Positions 32,365 to 41,345 of a stretch of DNA of 64,000 nt are shown here, piece after piece. Each line of letters opens with the position of its first letter. The stretch's first letter is position 1. The stretch is from Luteococcus sanguinis (GTDB lineage Bacteria > Actinomycetota > Actinomycetes > Propionibacteriales > Propionibacteriaceae), in assembly GCF_039527675.1 (NCBI RefSeq), contig NZ_BAAAKI010000003.1, forward strand, positions 1-64,000. The letters are read 5' to 3'. Position numbers and translations under genes: made by a program. Below the pieces are notes generated by a model. That model saw only the letters and a list, made by a program, of their open reading frames with translations, did not search any database and was not told the origin of the DNA.

Positions 32365-32451
32365 ATGCCAGACCGGCTCAAACAGCTGGACAACATCAAG
32401 AACCCCGACCTGATCCACCCGGGTGAGGTCTTCAAGATTCCGCACAAGTGA
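32365..32451 (+). pseudogene. Orphan LysM C-terminal remnant
   Basis: A 28-codon frame reads LKQLDNIKNPDLIHPGEVF then KIPHK and stop. This is the second half of a peptidoglycan-binding LysM domain as found at the C terminus of BON/LysM proteins. Nothing upstream encodes the rest, so this is a fragment left after deletion. It still ends directly before a strong terminator. Confidence 0.6.
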
Positions 32452-32472
32452 TCTAGAGCGAGCTTGACCCCT

Positions 32473-32500
32473 AAGTCCCCGGCCAGTCGGCCGGGGACTT
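32473..32500 (+). terminator. Strong terminator hairpin
   Basis: AAGTCCCCGGCC (32473-32484) pairs perfectly with GGCCGGGGACTT (32489-32500) around AGTC. It follows the LysM remnant and separates the lactate operon from the next gene. The downstream T-tract is short. Confidence 0.7.
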
Positions 32501-32572
32501 CGCTTCCTGTTGATCCGCTGGGGCATTGTCGATCTGCGGGCGTGGGCGTGTTAGGAGTGACAACCTCGCTGC

Positions 32573-33208
32573 ATGCACTCGATCGCAGAACTTCGTGACA
32601 CGTCGCGGGCGAAGATGGACGCCTACACCGATCCGTCAGGGCTCTTTTCCTTCGCGACTTACGACACGTCGCCGACCAATCACAGCGATCGTCTTCGCCC
32701 AGAAGACATCCTGGCCGCGAACCTGTTGAGCCTCCGGCTGAGCTGGCGAGAAGTCATTCCCCTGTTTGCTGAGGGTGACGGCGCCCCCCAGCGGCTGCGC
32801 ACGCTGCTGGACGCGGCCATGGTCTCGGCGCGATCGATTGATCGTCCCTTTGAGGCGTTCAAGTCTCTGGCTGCTCTGGATGCCGCGCTTGTGCCCTTGG
32901 CGGCTGCCAATGCAGCGACGGCTGACGTTGCTGGTTGGACAGCGGTCACCGTTTCCAAGGTCCTTCATCGTCATGCGCCCAACATCGTGCCCATCGTCGA
33001 TTCGCGGGTGCTCGGGTTCTACGGGCTCCGCCGTCCCGGACAGGCCAAGGACTTGCGCCATCGCTTGTGGCAGGACATTCAAAGCAATCAAGCCTGGCTG
33101 GGCGACCTGGCCGCCGACTACAGGACTCCGGACGGGCGACCGCTCAGTGTTCTGCGTCTGGTCGACATCTTGATCTGGACCCCAGAGCCAAGCACCACCC
33201 TGGGCTAG
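32573..33208 (+). CDS. DUF6308-like hypothetical protein
   Basis: 211 residues, cytosolic and helical. VSKVLHRHAPNIVPIVDSRV and LGFYGLR resemble the DUF6308 family, in which an HhH-like helical core precedes a P-x-DS motif. No catalytic site is evident. It overlaps the end of the convergent hydrolase gene by 4 bases. Function unknown; assignment to the family is moderate. Confidence 0.65.
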   Translation: MHSIAELRDTSRAKMDAYTDPSGLFSFATYDTSPTNHSDRLRPEDILAANLLSLRLSWREVIPLFAEGDGAPQRLRTLLDAAMVSARSIDRPFEAFKSLAALDAALVPLAAANAATADVAGWTAVTVSKVLHRHAPNIVPIVDSRVLGFYGLRRPGQAKDLRHRLWQDIQSNQAWLGDLAADYRTPDGRPLSVLRLVDILIWTPEPSTTLG

Positions 33209-34080
33209 GCCAACAGCAACCCGGCTGCAGCCCTCGACATGGCCACGTAGTCGTGACCTGCGTCCGGGACGACGTCCAATGACCATGCCAGGGACACACC
33301 TGCGTCGCTGGCAGCCGCGCGTCCGGCGTTGTAGAAGCTGAAACCGCGCTCGATCCTCGTATCGCCCTGGGCATTGGCCCCATCGTCTGAACGCAGATTC
33401 TCGTTCTCGACGTCCTGGCCGCCGAGCAACAGGAGCAGGTCGCGGGCCAAGAACTTGTTCAGGTCCACGTCCGGTCCGCCGCCCAGACCGTAGGGGAACT
33501 CGACCGACTCGTCCGGCATCGTGTACCAACCCGCGTTGGCCGCGGCCGCGCGCCGCAACCGTGCGTCCGTCATGTACAGCGCGAACCGGTGCGTGAACTG
33601 CGCCCCGGCCGAGTGTCCGAACATGTCGTAGACATCCTGCGTGGACGGGGTTTCCCGCAGCCAGGCGTCGAAGACCGTCTCGATGGACGTGAACGCCCAC
33701 TGCGAACGGGGCCGCTCGTCGCCGTCGCCTGCCTGCATGCCGCCCAGGTTGTACTCCTCGGCGCCGGGGTAGGCGTCGTTGCTGAACTCAGGCGCCAGCA
33801 CCACGACATCGTGACCTTCCACCAGCGGCGCCCACGCGTCGCGGTAGTCGGACGCATTTCGGTTCGTCCCGTGCATCACGAACAAGACGCGTGACATGGC
33901 AACCTCGTCACTGCCTGCCGCCCAGTGGACACGCAGGTCAGGGCGTCCGTCCAGCGGAACGCTCCAATTGCCGACCCCGTGCCCGAACCGGGACGAGGGC
34001 ATGGACGTCGTCGCGGACCTTTGACAAGCAGCCAACACGACCGCTCCAACCCCGACCTGCAGTGCCTGCCGCCGACGCAA
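33205..34080 (-). CDS. Lipoprotein-like alpha/beta hydrolase
   Basis: About 291 residues. The N terminus is basic then hydrophobic with a lipobox (VGVGAVVLAAC), so the protein is probably lipid-anchored outside the membrane. The alpha/beta-hydrolase core shows VLFVMHGTNRNASDY (oxyanion region), the nucleophile elbow FGHSAGAQF and a late His in PDAGHDYV. TTG 34080 is the likely start, directly after the CapA stop (TGAGTTG); a TTG at 34113 would overlap the CapA gene. It is last in the operon 37028-35299-34082-33205. Substrate unknown, possibly a surface ester made by this operon. Confidence 0.75.
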   Translation of the reverse strand: MRRRQALQVGVGAVVLAACQRSATTSMPSSRFGHGVGNWSVPLDGRPDLRVHWAAGSDEVAMSRVLFVMHGTNRNASDYRDAWAPLVEGHDVVVLAPEFSNDAYPGAEEYNLGGMQAGDGDERPRSQWAFTSIETVFDAWLRETPSTQDVYDMFGHSAGAQFTHRFALYMTDARLRRAAAANAGWYTMPDESVEFPYGLGGGPDVDLNKFLARDLLLLLGGQDVENENLRSDDGANAQGDTRIERGFSFYNAGRAAASDAGVSLAWSLDVVPDAGHDYVAMSRAAAGLLLA

Positions 34081-34081
34081 C

Positions 34082-35302
34082 TCAGGCCACCGTGAGACGG
34101 GCCTCGGAGCCAACCATCGTGTACCCGGCGGGCAGCAGGGATTTGAAGGCGGCGCTGGTCTCGACCGTTGTGCAGGGGCGGGCCTGGTAGGCGACCGTTT
34201 CGTCCTCGTTGTCGGTCGCGAGGCAGCCGACGCGGTGCTCGAGGCCCTGGGCGGTCATCACGACCCGGGCGGTGAGGCCGAAGCCCTGCTTGCCGAAGTC
34301 GGAGAAACGGCCCGGGGAACCGAAGGCGAAGTTGCCCAGCCCGTAGTAGACGGGGATCCCGGAGACCACCTCGACCGGCTGCGCGGTGTGCGAACCCGCC
34401 CCGATCACGGCCTCGTAGCCGGCGTCGGCGAACATCTGCGCCCAGTGGCGCTGCTGGTCGTTGACCTCGGAGTAATTGTCACCCCAGTGCACGAAGGCGA
34501 TGACGTGGTCGGCGCCAGCGGCCCTGGCGAGGTCGATGCCGCGCTGAACGGAGGCGGGGGAGAAGGCGATCATGCCCGCCTTGTCGACGTCGGCCCGGCT
34601 CAGCGGCCCGAAGTTCTCACCCAGGTTGACGATCCCCATGGTGCCCTGGGGGCTGTCCACCAGCAGCGGACGCTCGGCGGCCTCCAAGTTCACCCCGGCG
34701 CCGAAGGTCTCCAACCCGTTCTGCGCCGCGAAGGCGAGCGTGTCGGCCAGGCCGGTCTCGGTGCGGTCAAGCAGGTGGTTGTTGTTCAGCGCCAGCGCGT
34801 CGACACCGGCGCGGGCGAATACACCGGCCACCGCCGGAGCGCTGTTGTAGACGTACTTCGCCCCCGGACGGGCGTTGGCGGCGTACTCGTCGCTGATCGG
34901 GCTCTCGGAGTTGAGGAGCGTGTAGTCGGCGCTGGCGATCACGGGTTTCAGCCGGGCGAGCGGGGCGTCAATTCCCTTCTTCGACATCAGGCCCACGGCA
35001 CCGTCGGCGAGCATCGTGTCACCGCCGAGGAGCAGGGAGAAGGCTCCGGACTGGTGGGTTGCCGCGACGGTGGCCCGGGTCACGGTCGGGACGGGTGCCG
35101 CGGCCCCGGCGATCCGGGCGCCCAAGGCGGCCGCGCTGCCCAACGCGACGACCGCACAGCCTGCGATCAGCCAGTGGTCGCGACGACGATTGCGCCTCTC
35201 CCGGGACAGCGTCCGGCGGGTGTCGGCGGCGGCCAGTTCGGCGTTGTCCATCAGGCCGTCGTCGGTGCTCTCGTCGTGGAAGCTGGCGTTCTCGGTGGTC
35301 AT
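34082..35302 (-). CDS. CapA-family protein (PGA synthesis-like metallophosphatase fold)
   Basis: 406 residues. A cytosolic N terminus and one membrane helix (about 44-68) place the catalytic domain outside. CapA motifs are LLLGGDTMLADGAV, LLNSESPISD, LNNNHLLDRTETGL, FVHWGDNYSEV and GAGSHTAQPVE, in the usual order. In poly-gamma-glutamate systems CapA aids export or anchoring, but capB and capC are not present. Start ATG 35302 overlaps the ABC gene stop by 4 bases, so they are coupled. Its role here is unclear. Confidence 0.85.
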   Translation of the reverse strand: MTTENASFHDESTDDGLMDNAELAAADTRRTLSRERRNRRRDHWLIAGCAVVALGSAAALGARIAGAAAPVPTVTRATVAATHQSGAFSLLLGGDTMLADGAVGLMSKKGIDAPLARLKPVIASADYTLLNSESPISDEYAANARPGAKYVYNSAPAVAGVFARAGVDALALNNNHLLDRTETGLADTLAFAAQNGLETFGAGVNLEAAERPLLVDSPQGTMGIVNLGENFGPLSRADVDKAGMIAFSPASVQRGIDLARAAGADHVIAFVHWGDNYSEVNDQQRHWAQMFADAGYEAVIGAGSHTAQPVEVVSGIPVYYGLGNFAFGSPGRFSDFGKQGFGLTARVVMTAQGLEHRVGCLATDNEDETVAYQARPCTTVETSAAFKSLLPAGYTMVGSEARLTVA

Positions 35303-37017
35303 GCGGAGATCTCCTTGGTCCAGACCGGGGCGATACGGCGGGGTTGCTGCCCGGCGGCGAGATGCCAGGTCTCGTCGGCGACAGCGATCACCTCAGGGTC
35401 ATGGGTCACGAGCAGGACGGTGCTCTGCTGGCGGCGCAGGTAGGCGAGGAAGCGGGCCTTCGAATCGTCGTCCAACCAGACGGTCGGCTCGTCGAGCAGC
35501 AGGATCGGGGGGTTAGGGATGAGCGCCCGGGCGATCTTGAGCAGCTGGCGCTCGCTGAGCGACAGGTTCGCTCCGCCCTCGGTCAGCCAGGTCTCCATGC
35601 CGTCGGGGTGACGCAGCAGCATCTGGTCCACGCCCAGGGCCAGGCACACGCGGTGCAGCTGTCCATCGTTGACGTCCGGCTGGTCATAGGTGAGGTTGCG
35701 GTGAATCGTCCCGCGCATCAGCGGCAGGTCGGGGCTGACGACGCCGATCTGACGGAACAGCGATTCCGGGCTGGTGGACGACAGGGGCTGGTCGTCGATC
35801 CAGACCTCGCCCTGGGTGGGGTCCTGCAGCCCGGCAACCACCTGCAGCAGCGTGGACTTGCCGCTGCGGCTGGGGCCGGTGAGGGCGACGACGCGTCCGG
35901 CGGGCACGTCCATGTTGACGTCCACCAGGACGCCGGAGCTGACATCGCGCAGCTGGATCGCGCCTCGGCGCACCCGCAGCCTCGGCTGTTCGCCACGCTC
36001 GGTGCCCCGGGAACTGGACGCGTGGAACTCCATGATCTTCTGGCGCGAGACCTGCGCACGGTGCCAGTAGTCGTGTGCGAGGCCCAGCGTGCGGATGGGA
36101 CGCGACATGAAGCGGCTGATCAACAGGGCCGCGACCGTGGCGCCGATGGTGGTGGCGCCAGCGTGCACCTCGATGACCCCGACGGCCAGCACGAGCGCGC
36201 TGACCAGGGTGGAACCCATGTAGGCCAGGCCGCGCAGGCGTCCGCGGAGCCAGGCCACGGCGTTCAGGGACTCGGTGAGCGAGTCGTTCTGGCGGGCCAG
36301 ACGGGCATACTCACCGCCGGTGCGGGCACCGACCTGGACGACCGCGAGGGAGTTGATCTGCTCGTCGATGCTGCCAATCAGCAGCGAACGGCGGCGGCGC
36401 ATCACCTTCGTGGCGCGGCGCATCGAGCGTCCTTGGGTCAGCGACAGCAGGGCGGTGATGGACAGGCCGAGCACCATGGCCAGGGCGATCCAGGGGTTGA
36501 GCCAAGCGACCAGTCCGATGCCGACGACCAGTTCCAGCAGGGCGACGGTGCCGGTGAGCAGACCGCGGGAGAGCCACATGCGCAGCATCGACAGGTCGCC
36601 GGTGAGGCGCAGCAGCAGGCCGCCGCGGGCGCGGTGGCGCAGCTGGTCGGGGGTCATGCCAAGCAGGTGGGAGTACATCTTCATCCGCAACCGGCGGACG
36701 GCTTCATACCCGGCGGCCTCGGCGAGGCCGAACTCGAGGGTGCGGAGCAGACCCATCAGCAGCGCCAGGCCGGCCATGATGGCGACCATCACGAGCGAGC
36801 GGCGGAAACTTTGCTCGTAGGCGGCGCCCACGGTCGTCGGGGTCAGGGAGTCGATCACCCAACGCAGGGCCAGGGTGAAGGCGACCAGGCAGATGACCTC
36901 GATCAGGCCGACGCCGACGACGAGAATCCAGTCGCGGGTGCGCGGCTTGAAGTCGCGGCCGGTGACGACGCCGTTGCGCTCGATCGGGACGTAGGTGGCG
37001 AGGGGGATGGCGCGCAT
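35299..37017 (-). CDS. ABC exporter half-transporter (fused permease and ATPase)
   Basis: 572 residues: a six-helix exporter-type membrane domain (about 30-320), then an ATPase with Walker A TGPSRSGKSTLLQ near 377-390. The signature region is ANLSLSERQLLKIARAL, where the usual LSGGQ is replaced by LSLSERQ. Walker B LLLDEPTVWLDD and the His switch VTHDPE are intact. It probably acts as a homodimer exporting the compound handled by the operon. It starts 10 bases after the P-loop gene and overlaps capA. Confidence 0.85.
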   Translation of the reverse strand: MRAIPLATYVPIERNGVVTGRDFKPRTRDWILVVGVGLIEVICLVAFTLALRWVIDSLTPTTVGAAYEQSFRRSLVMVAIMAGLALLMGLLRTLEFGLAEAAGYEAVRRLRMKMYSHLLGMTPDQLRHRARGGLLLRLTGDLSMLRMWLSRGLLTGTVALLELVVGIGLVAWLNPWIALAMVLGLSITALLSLTQGRSMRRATKVMRRRRSLLIGSIDEQINSLAVVQVGARTGGEYARLARQNDSLTESLNAVAWLRGRLRGLAYMGSTLVSALVLAVGVIEVHAGATTIGATVAALLISRFMSRPIRTLGLAHDYWHRAQVSRQKIMEFHASSSRGTERGEQPRLRVRRGAIQLRDVSSGVLVDVNMDVPAGRVVALTGPSRSGKSTLLQVVAGLQDPTQGEVWIDDQPLSSTSPESLFRQIGVVSPDLPLMRGTIHRNLTYDQPDVNDGQLHRVCLALGVDQMLLRHPDGMETWLTEGGANLSLSERQLLKIARALIPNPPILLLDEPTVWLDDDSKARFLAYLRRQQSTVLLVTHDPEVIAVADETWHLAAGQQPRRIAPVWTKEISA

Positions 37018-37027
37018 GTCGTCGTGC

Positions 37028-38215
37028 TCAGGCTGTCGCGACGGCGCGTGGGGCGGCGGCGACCGGAGCCGGAACCGTCGCCGGCGCGGGGATCGTGGCC
37101 GGTGCCTCCGAGGGCGGCAGCCAGGCCAGCAGTTCGGCGTCCGGAGGAGTGAACTCGGCCAGGTCGATTCCCAGCACCGGGGCGACGATCTCGGGGTTGC
37201 CGAGTTCGGCCAAGCCCCAGATGGGCAGGTTCACGGCGCGGGCGGCCTCCCGGGCGGCCAGCGACGAACGCGTCATCGAACCGGCTACGGCGACGATGGG
37301 CAGCCCGCGCTCGCGCAGGAAGTTCACGCCGGTATGGGCGCCCATCGCATCGGAGGCGGCCAGCACGACCGCGTCGGCGATGTCAGCGAAGGACTCCGAC
37401 TGCAGCAGCGTCGAGGTCTCCTGCTGGAAGACGCCGTCCGCAACCTCGACGAAGTTGATGCCGCAGCCCGACGCGGTGAGGTTCCACACCAGCTGGGTCA
37501 TCGCATCGACCAGCCGGGGGATGGGCTGCATGAAGGTTGACGCCAGACCGGCGTCGGTGAAGTCGATCATCCGGTGCGCACCGGCGTCGAACATCTGCCA
37601 GTAGTCATTGCCAGAACCGGTGCCGGTCACCTTGGTGACTCCTGGACGGGCGCCCATCCGAGCCAGGCCGTGGACGAGGTGGTGGATCGTGGTGGTCTTG
37701 CCGGCGTTCATCGACGTTCCGAGCACGGCGATCGTGCGGGGGCGCGTCATCGGGCGGGGCAGTTCCGGCAGCGCGAAGTCGGCGACGTTGAGGGCTTCGC
37801 CGCGTTCGTTGCCCAGCAGGCCTACGGGCTCGATGTCGGTGGCCTGCCTGACCAGGCTGCTGCGCGACATCACCTCCGAGGCGATGCCACCCGAGGCGAC
37901 GAGCTGGGTCGGCCCGAGGGTGAGTGGGACATAGCTCTCGAACTGGTCTGTGGCGTAGCGGTCGGCGAAGGCCACGATGATGAGGTCGCCGACGTGCAGT
38001 CCCGAGCGGCGGCCAGTGGGCAGCTCCAGGTTCTTGTGGTTGCCCAGCCGGCTGATCCTGGCCAGCAGGATGTCACCGCTGCGCGGTCGCACCGCCCCGC
38101 TGATGATGGTTCTCATGGCCTCGACCGGCACCCGACGAGTGGCGAAGCTGCGCCTCGCCTGCGTCAGGTAGAGGTCGCTGACCGTGGACACAGTGATCTC
38201 ACGCCCTGCGCTCAT
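37028..38215 (-). CDS. P-loop NTPase of unknown function heading the CapA operon
   Basis: 395 residues. An N-terminal beta-rich domain (about 25-125, with AVRPRSGDILLARISRLGNH) precedes a MobB/DUF1611-like P-loop domain. That domain shows Walker A VLGTSMNAGKTTTIHH near 168-183, VTKVTGTGSGNDYWQMFDAG, then VEVADGVFQQET and VVLAASDAMGA. The C-terminal 25 residues are Pro/Ala-rich. There is no signal peptide. It opens a tight minus-strand operon with an ABC exporter, CapA-like protein and lipoprotein hydrolase, so its substrate is probably a precursor exported by that set. GGGGAAGG precedes the start. Confidence 0.7.
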   Translation of the reverse strand: MSAGREITVSTVSDLYLTQARRSFATRRVPVEAMRTIISGAVRPRSGDILLARISRLGNHKNLELPTGRRSGLHVGDLIIVAFADRYATDQFESYVPLTLGPTQLVASGGIASEVMSRSSLVRQATDIEPVGLLGNERGEALNVADFALPELPRPMTRPRTIAVLGTSMNAGKTTTIHHLVHGLARMGARPGVTKVTGTGSGNDYWQMFDAGAHRMIDFTDAGLASTFMQPIPRLVDAMTQLVWNLTASGCGINFVEVADGVFQQETSTLLQSESFADIADAVVLAASDAMGAHTGVNFLRERGLPIVAVAGSMTRSSLAAREAARAVNLPIWGLAELGNPEIVAPVLGIDLAEFTPPDAELLAWLPPSEAPATIPAPATVPAPVAAAPRAVATA

Positions 38216-38346
38216 GGCATTGCCTTCCCCCGAAGGAAGCCGCTCTACGCGAACAGCCCAAGCCGAGGTTAATCGACATTCGAAGGTTCAGCCAAGAAGC
38301 GGTTGTCTGGCGGATCTCCGCAGCCGGGGGCAGGGAGGCGGGACGA

Positions 38347-39585
38347 TCACTCGGTGAGGCGCCATGTGGATGCGTGGTGGCGCAGGTCTTCCGCGGCAGT
38401 CGCGGGGGTGGTCGAGAACCGAACTTCTGCGGTGTGTTGTCGGCCGTACACCCATGCCCTGCACATGAACCGGTTCAGGTCTGGGTCGTGTCCCCATTCG
38501 GCCAGCACGCCAACCCCGCCGGGCAGGGAGATCCGGGTGTTCTGGAAGCCTGGAAGCAGATTCCAGCTGCGATCCACCGGACTCTCCATTCTTGTCGACA
38601 CGTCGATGATGGCCTTGCCAGGGCCATCGAAGTGGAGGTCGAACCTGTCGCCGGGCTTTGACCTGGTGAATCCCCTGGGCGTCGAGAAGGTGAAGTTCTT
38701 CACCGTGTGTGGCTCCCAGTCCTCGCGAGGGGTGGCCAGTTGGAGCTGAGGAAGTTTGGTCAAGGCGTTGGGCATCGCCGTCGAACAAGCATCGTCCCCG
38801 GTGGGGGACATCCACGTGCTCTTTGAGGTGAAGGCGACGGCCAGCCTGGAGGTCCTCGTCCACGTGTACGGGGCCGACCCCACAGTGACGAGGCTCGTTG
38901 TGTTGGCCTGGAGCTGGATCCAGGCCATGCCATCGGCGTCCGGCAGCACGGTCCACCACAAGGCCTCAACACCCAGCCTGGCCTTCGCGGTGGTTCGTTT
39001 CGCCGGGACGCCTCCAACCCTCTGCGCCAGCTTCCCGTCACTGTTCATGAACGACTCCCGACCGAAATAGCCCGAGGGATCCTTCTTGCCACCTGGCGAC
39101 AGGACCTCCCACATTCGGTTGGTCCAAGCGGCTTGCCGCTTGCGGTTGTGCACCCACAACTCAGGCGGGTCGAGAACCTCGCGGACGAACAGCGGCGCGA
39201 TGATCGAGAGCTGGTAGCGCCAGTCCCTCATGGGACGGGTGGCGAGGGCGTCCTTGTCGGGGTCGGTGGGCTTCGCGTGGAGCAGTTTGTGGCCCGTGGG
39301 CAGCCGCAGCGGGCGGTAGGGGCCGTACTGGTCCTTCGTGGCCGGGCCCAGCCAGATCCCGGCGGCTTCGTTCATGGCGGCCAGGTCGATCGCCTCGACC
39401 AGCGCGGGTGACAGGGCATCGGAGGCGACCCACTGCGGGGCTGCCGAAGGAGTCGGGGACGGGGCGGGAGTGCTCACGCCGTGGCGACGGATGCCTCCCA
39501 AGGATCCACACCCAGCCACTGTCGCCGTTGCAGCGCCCAGCCCCATCGTCAATGCTGCGCGCCTTGTCAGCGCAAGCTCCTGCAT
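38347..39585 (-). CDS. Secreted lipoprotein, Tat-type signal, unknown function
   Basis: About 412 residues. The signal contains a twin-arginine pair (LTRRAALTMGLG) and a lipobox (ATVAGCGS), followed by a Ser/Pro/Thr linker. The body is rich in Trp, Arg and beta strands and shows no domain I recognise. ATG 39585 lies nine bases after AGGAGG; the in-frame ATG at 39591 is only three bases away and is less likely. Probably exported folded and anchored to the membrane. Stands alone. Confidence 0.75.
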   Translation of the reverse strand: MQELALTRRAALTMGLGAATATVAGCGSLGGIRRHGVSTPAPSPTPSAAPQWVASDALSPALVEAIDLAAMNEAAGIWLGPATKDQYGPYRPLRLPTGHKLLHAKPTDPDKDALATRPMRDWRYQLSIIAPLFVREVLDPPELWVHNRKRQAAWTNRMWEVLSPGGKKDPSGYFGRESFMNSDGKLAQRVGGVPAKRTTAKARLGVEALWWTVLPDADGMAWIQLQANTTSLVTVGSAPYTWTRTSRLAVAFTSKSTWMSPTGDDACSTAMPNALTKLPQLQLATPREDWEPHTVKNFTFSTPRGFTRSKPGDRFDLHFDGPGKAIIDVSTRMESPVDRSWNLLPGFQNTRISLPGGVGVLAEWGHDPDLNRFMCRAWVYGRQHTAEVRFSTTPATAAEDLRHHASTWRLTE

Positions 39586-39717
39586 GGCCATGGTCCTCCT
39601 GAATCACGTGTTACGGCCCGTCAACGGGCCGAAACTATGGGCCGGAAGGGCCACAACACGCCGTAGGAGTGCCCCGGACAACAACCGGGCAACACTGCGA
39701 CAACACCTGCTGGAGGG

Positions 39718-40494
39718 TCAGAGGCTCAGCCGCGACAGGAACTGCCGGGTGCGGGCTTCTCGCGGATGGTCGAGCGCCTGTTCGGGCCGCCCGCGCTCGA
39801 TGATCCGTCCTCCGTCGAGGAAGCAGACTGTGTCGGCGACCTGGCGGGCGAAACCCATCTCGTGGGTGGAGACGATCATGGTGACGCCCTCGTCGCGCAG
39901 CTCCCGCAACAGGTCCAGCACCTCACCCACCAGTTCCGGGTCCAGCGCCGATGTCACCTCGTCCAGGAGCAGCACCTTGGGGTCGTTCACCATCGCCCGT
40001 GCGATCGCCACCCGCTGCTGCTGCCCGCCCGACAACTCGTCCGGACGTGATGCGGCACGATCGGACAGCCCGACCCGGCCCAGCATCTCCACCGCGCGCT
40101 CCCGCGCCCGAGGAGCGGGAACACCGTGGACGCGTACCGACGCCAGCGCGACATTGTCGACGACGCTCAGGTGCGGGAACAGGTTGTAGGCCTGGAAGAC
40201 CATCCCCATCCGGGCGCGGACGTCGTCGGCGTCCACGCGCGGGTCGGTGATGTCGTCCCCGTCGAGCTCGATGACGCCGTCGTCCACCTGCTCCAGCAGG
40301 TCGATGCAGCGCAGCAGCGTCGACTTGCCCGACCCGGACGCACCGATCAGCACGACGCATTCGCCGCGTCCCACCTCGAGGTCGATGCCATCCAAAACGG
40401 GCTTGGACGGAGCACGCCGCGTCCCCGGGAAGCTCTTGCGGAGGCCGGCGATGCGGAGCATCGGCCGTGCGTCGACAGCGGAAACCGAACTCAC
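39718..40494 (-). CDS. Polar amino-acid ABC transporter ATPase
   Basis: 258 residues, GlnQ/HisP type. Walker A IGASGSGKSTLLRC near 51-64, Q-loop VFQAYNLFPHLSV, signature DELSGGQQQRVAIARA, Walker B LLLDEVTSALDP and switch His in STHEMGFAR are all present. It is last in a three-gene importer operon with the permease (4-base overlap) and binding protein. Start GTG 40494. The ligand is probably an amino acid, identity unknown. Confidence 0.92.
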   Translation of the reverse strand: MSSVSAVDARPMLRIAGLRKSFPGTRRAPSKPVLDGIDLEVGRGECVVLIGASGSGKSTLLRCIDLLEQVDDGVIELDGDDITDPRVDADDVRARMGMVFQAYNLFPHLSVVDNVALASVRVHGVPAPRARERAVEMLGRVGLSDRAASRPDELSGGQQQRVAIARAMVNDPKVLLLDEVTSALDPELVGEVLDLLRELRDEGVTMIVSTHEMGFARQVADTVCFLDGGRIIERGRPEQALDHPREARTRQFLSRLSL

Positions 40495-41345
40495 AGCACC
40501 GCCCCCTGACCCTGCCAGCCCTGCCGGCGCGCGACCGCGTCGGTCAGCCGCGCCATCGGGATCGTCAGCGACACGAACAAGGCGCCCGCCACCACATAGG
40601 GCGTGAAGTTGAAGTCGATCGCGGTCTGCATCTGGGCCGCGCGGATGGCGTCCACCACGCCGACGACGGCGATCAGGCCGGAGTCCTTCTGCAGGGACAC
40701 CAGGTCGTTCATCAGCGGTGGGACGACCCGTCGGACGGCCTGCGGCAGAACCACGTGCCGCAGAGCCTGTGAGTGCGTCAGGCCCAACGAGCGCGCAGCC
40801 AGCACTTGCGAGGGATGGATCGACTCGATGCCCGCCCGGAAGACCTCACCCACATAGGCCGAATAGCTCAGAACCAGAGCGACAGCCGCCCAGAAGGTCA
40901 TCGAGCTGGGCACGCCGGACAGGCGCAGGCTCGGCATTCCGAAGGCCAGCAGGAAGATCACGAGCAACAGTGGGAGCCCCCGGAAGAGGTCCGTGTACCC
41001 GGCCGCGAACACGCGCAGCGGGAAGAAGACCGGGCCCCGCAGGGTGCGCATCACCGCGAGCGTCAGGCCAAGAGCGGCGATCACCACGCCGCAGATGAGC
41101 ATGATCCGGATGTTCAACCAGAAGCCGGCCAGCACTGCGGGGAAGGACGCCACCGCCTTGTCCCAGTCGAAGAAGGTCTCCCGAAACCGCGGCCAGCCCG
41201 GCGAGGTCACCAACAAAACCGCGGCGACGACGACCACGACCACCATGCTCAGCGCCGCCACGCAGTTCGAGCGGCGGGCCCGGGTCTGGCGGTAGCGGCG
41301 TCGTTCCTGCTCCAGCGCCGAGGGCGTCCAGGGGGCCTGGCTCAC
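40491..41345 (-). CDS. Polar amino-acid ABC transporter permease
   Basis: 284 residues with an N-terminal cytosolic leader, five membrane segments and the EAA-like loop GIESIHPSQVLAARSLGLTH. YTDLFRGLPLLLVIFLLAFG is typical of His/Glu/Gln permeases. A single permease gene implies a homodimeric channel. GTG 41345 overlaps the binding-protein stop by 4 bases and its own stop overlaps the ATPase start. Confidence 0.92.
   Translation of the reverse strand: MSQAPWTPSALEQERRRYRQTRARRSNCVAALSMVVVVVVAAVLLVTSPGWPRFRETFFDWDKAVASFPAVLAGFWLNIRIMLICGVVIAALGLTLAVMRTLRGPVFFPLRVFAAGYTDLFRGLPLLLVIFLLAFGMPSLRLSGVPSSMTFWAAVALVLSYSAYVGEVFRAGIESIHPSQVLAARSLGLTHSQALRHVVLPQAVRRVVPPLMNDLVSLQKDSGLIAVVGVVDAIRAAQMQTAIDFNFTPYVVAGALFVSLTIPMARLTDAVARRQGWQGQGAVL

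Noticed and set aside
39615..39630. GGCCCGT-CA-ACGGGCC hairpin as a terminator for the amino-acid importer
   Set aside because: It lies about 90 bases past the ATPase stop without a T-tract and close to the next gene's ribosome site, so its role is unclear.
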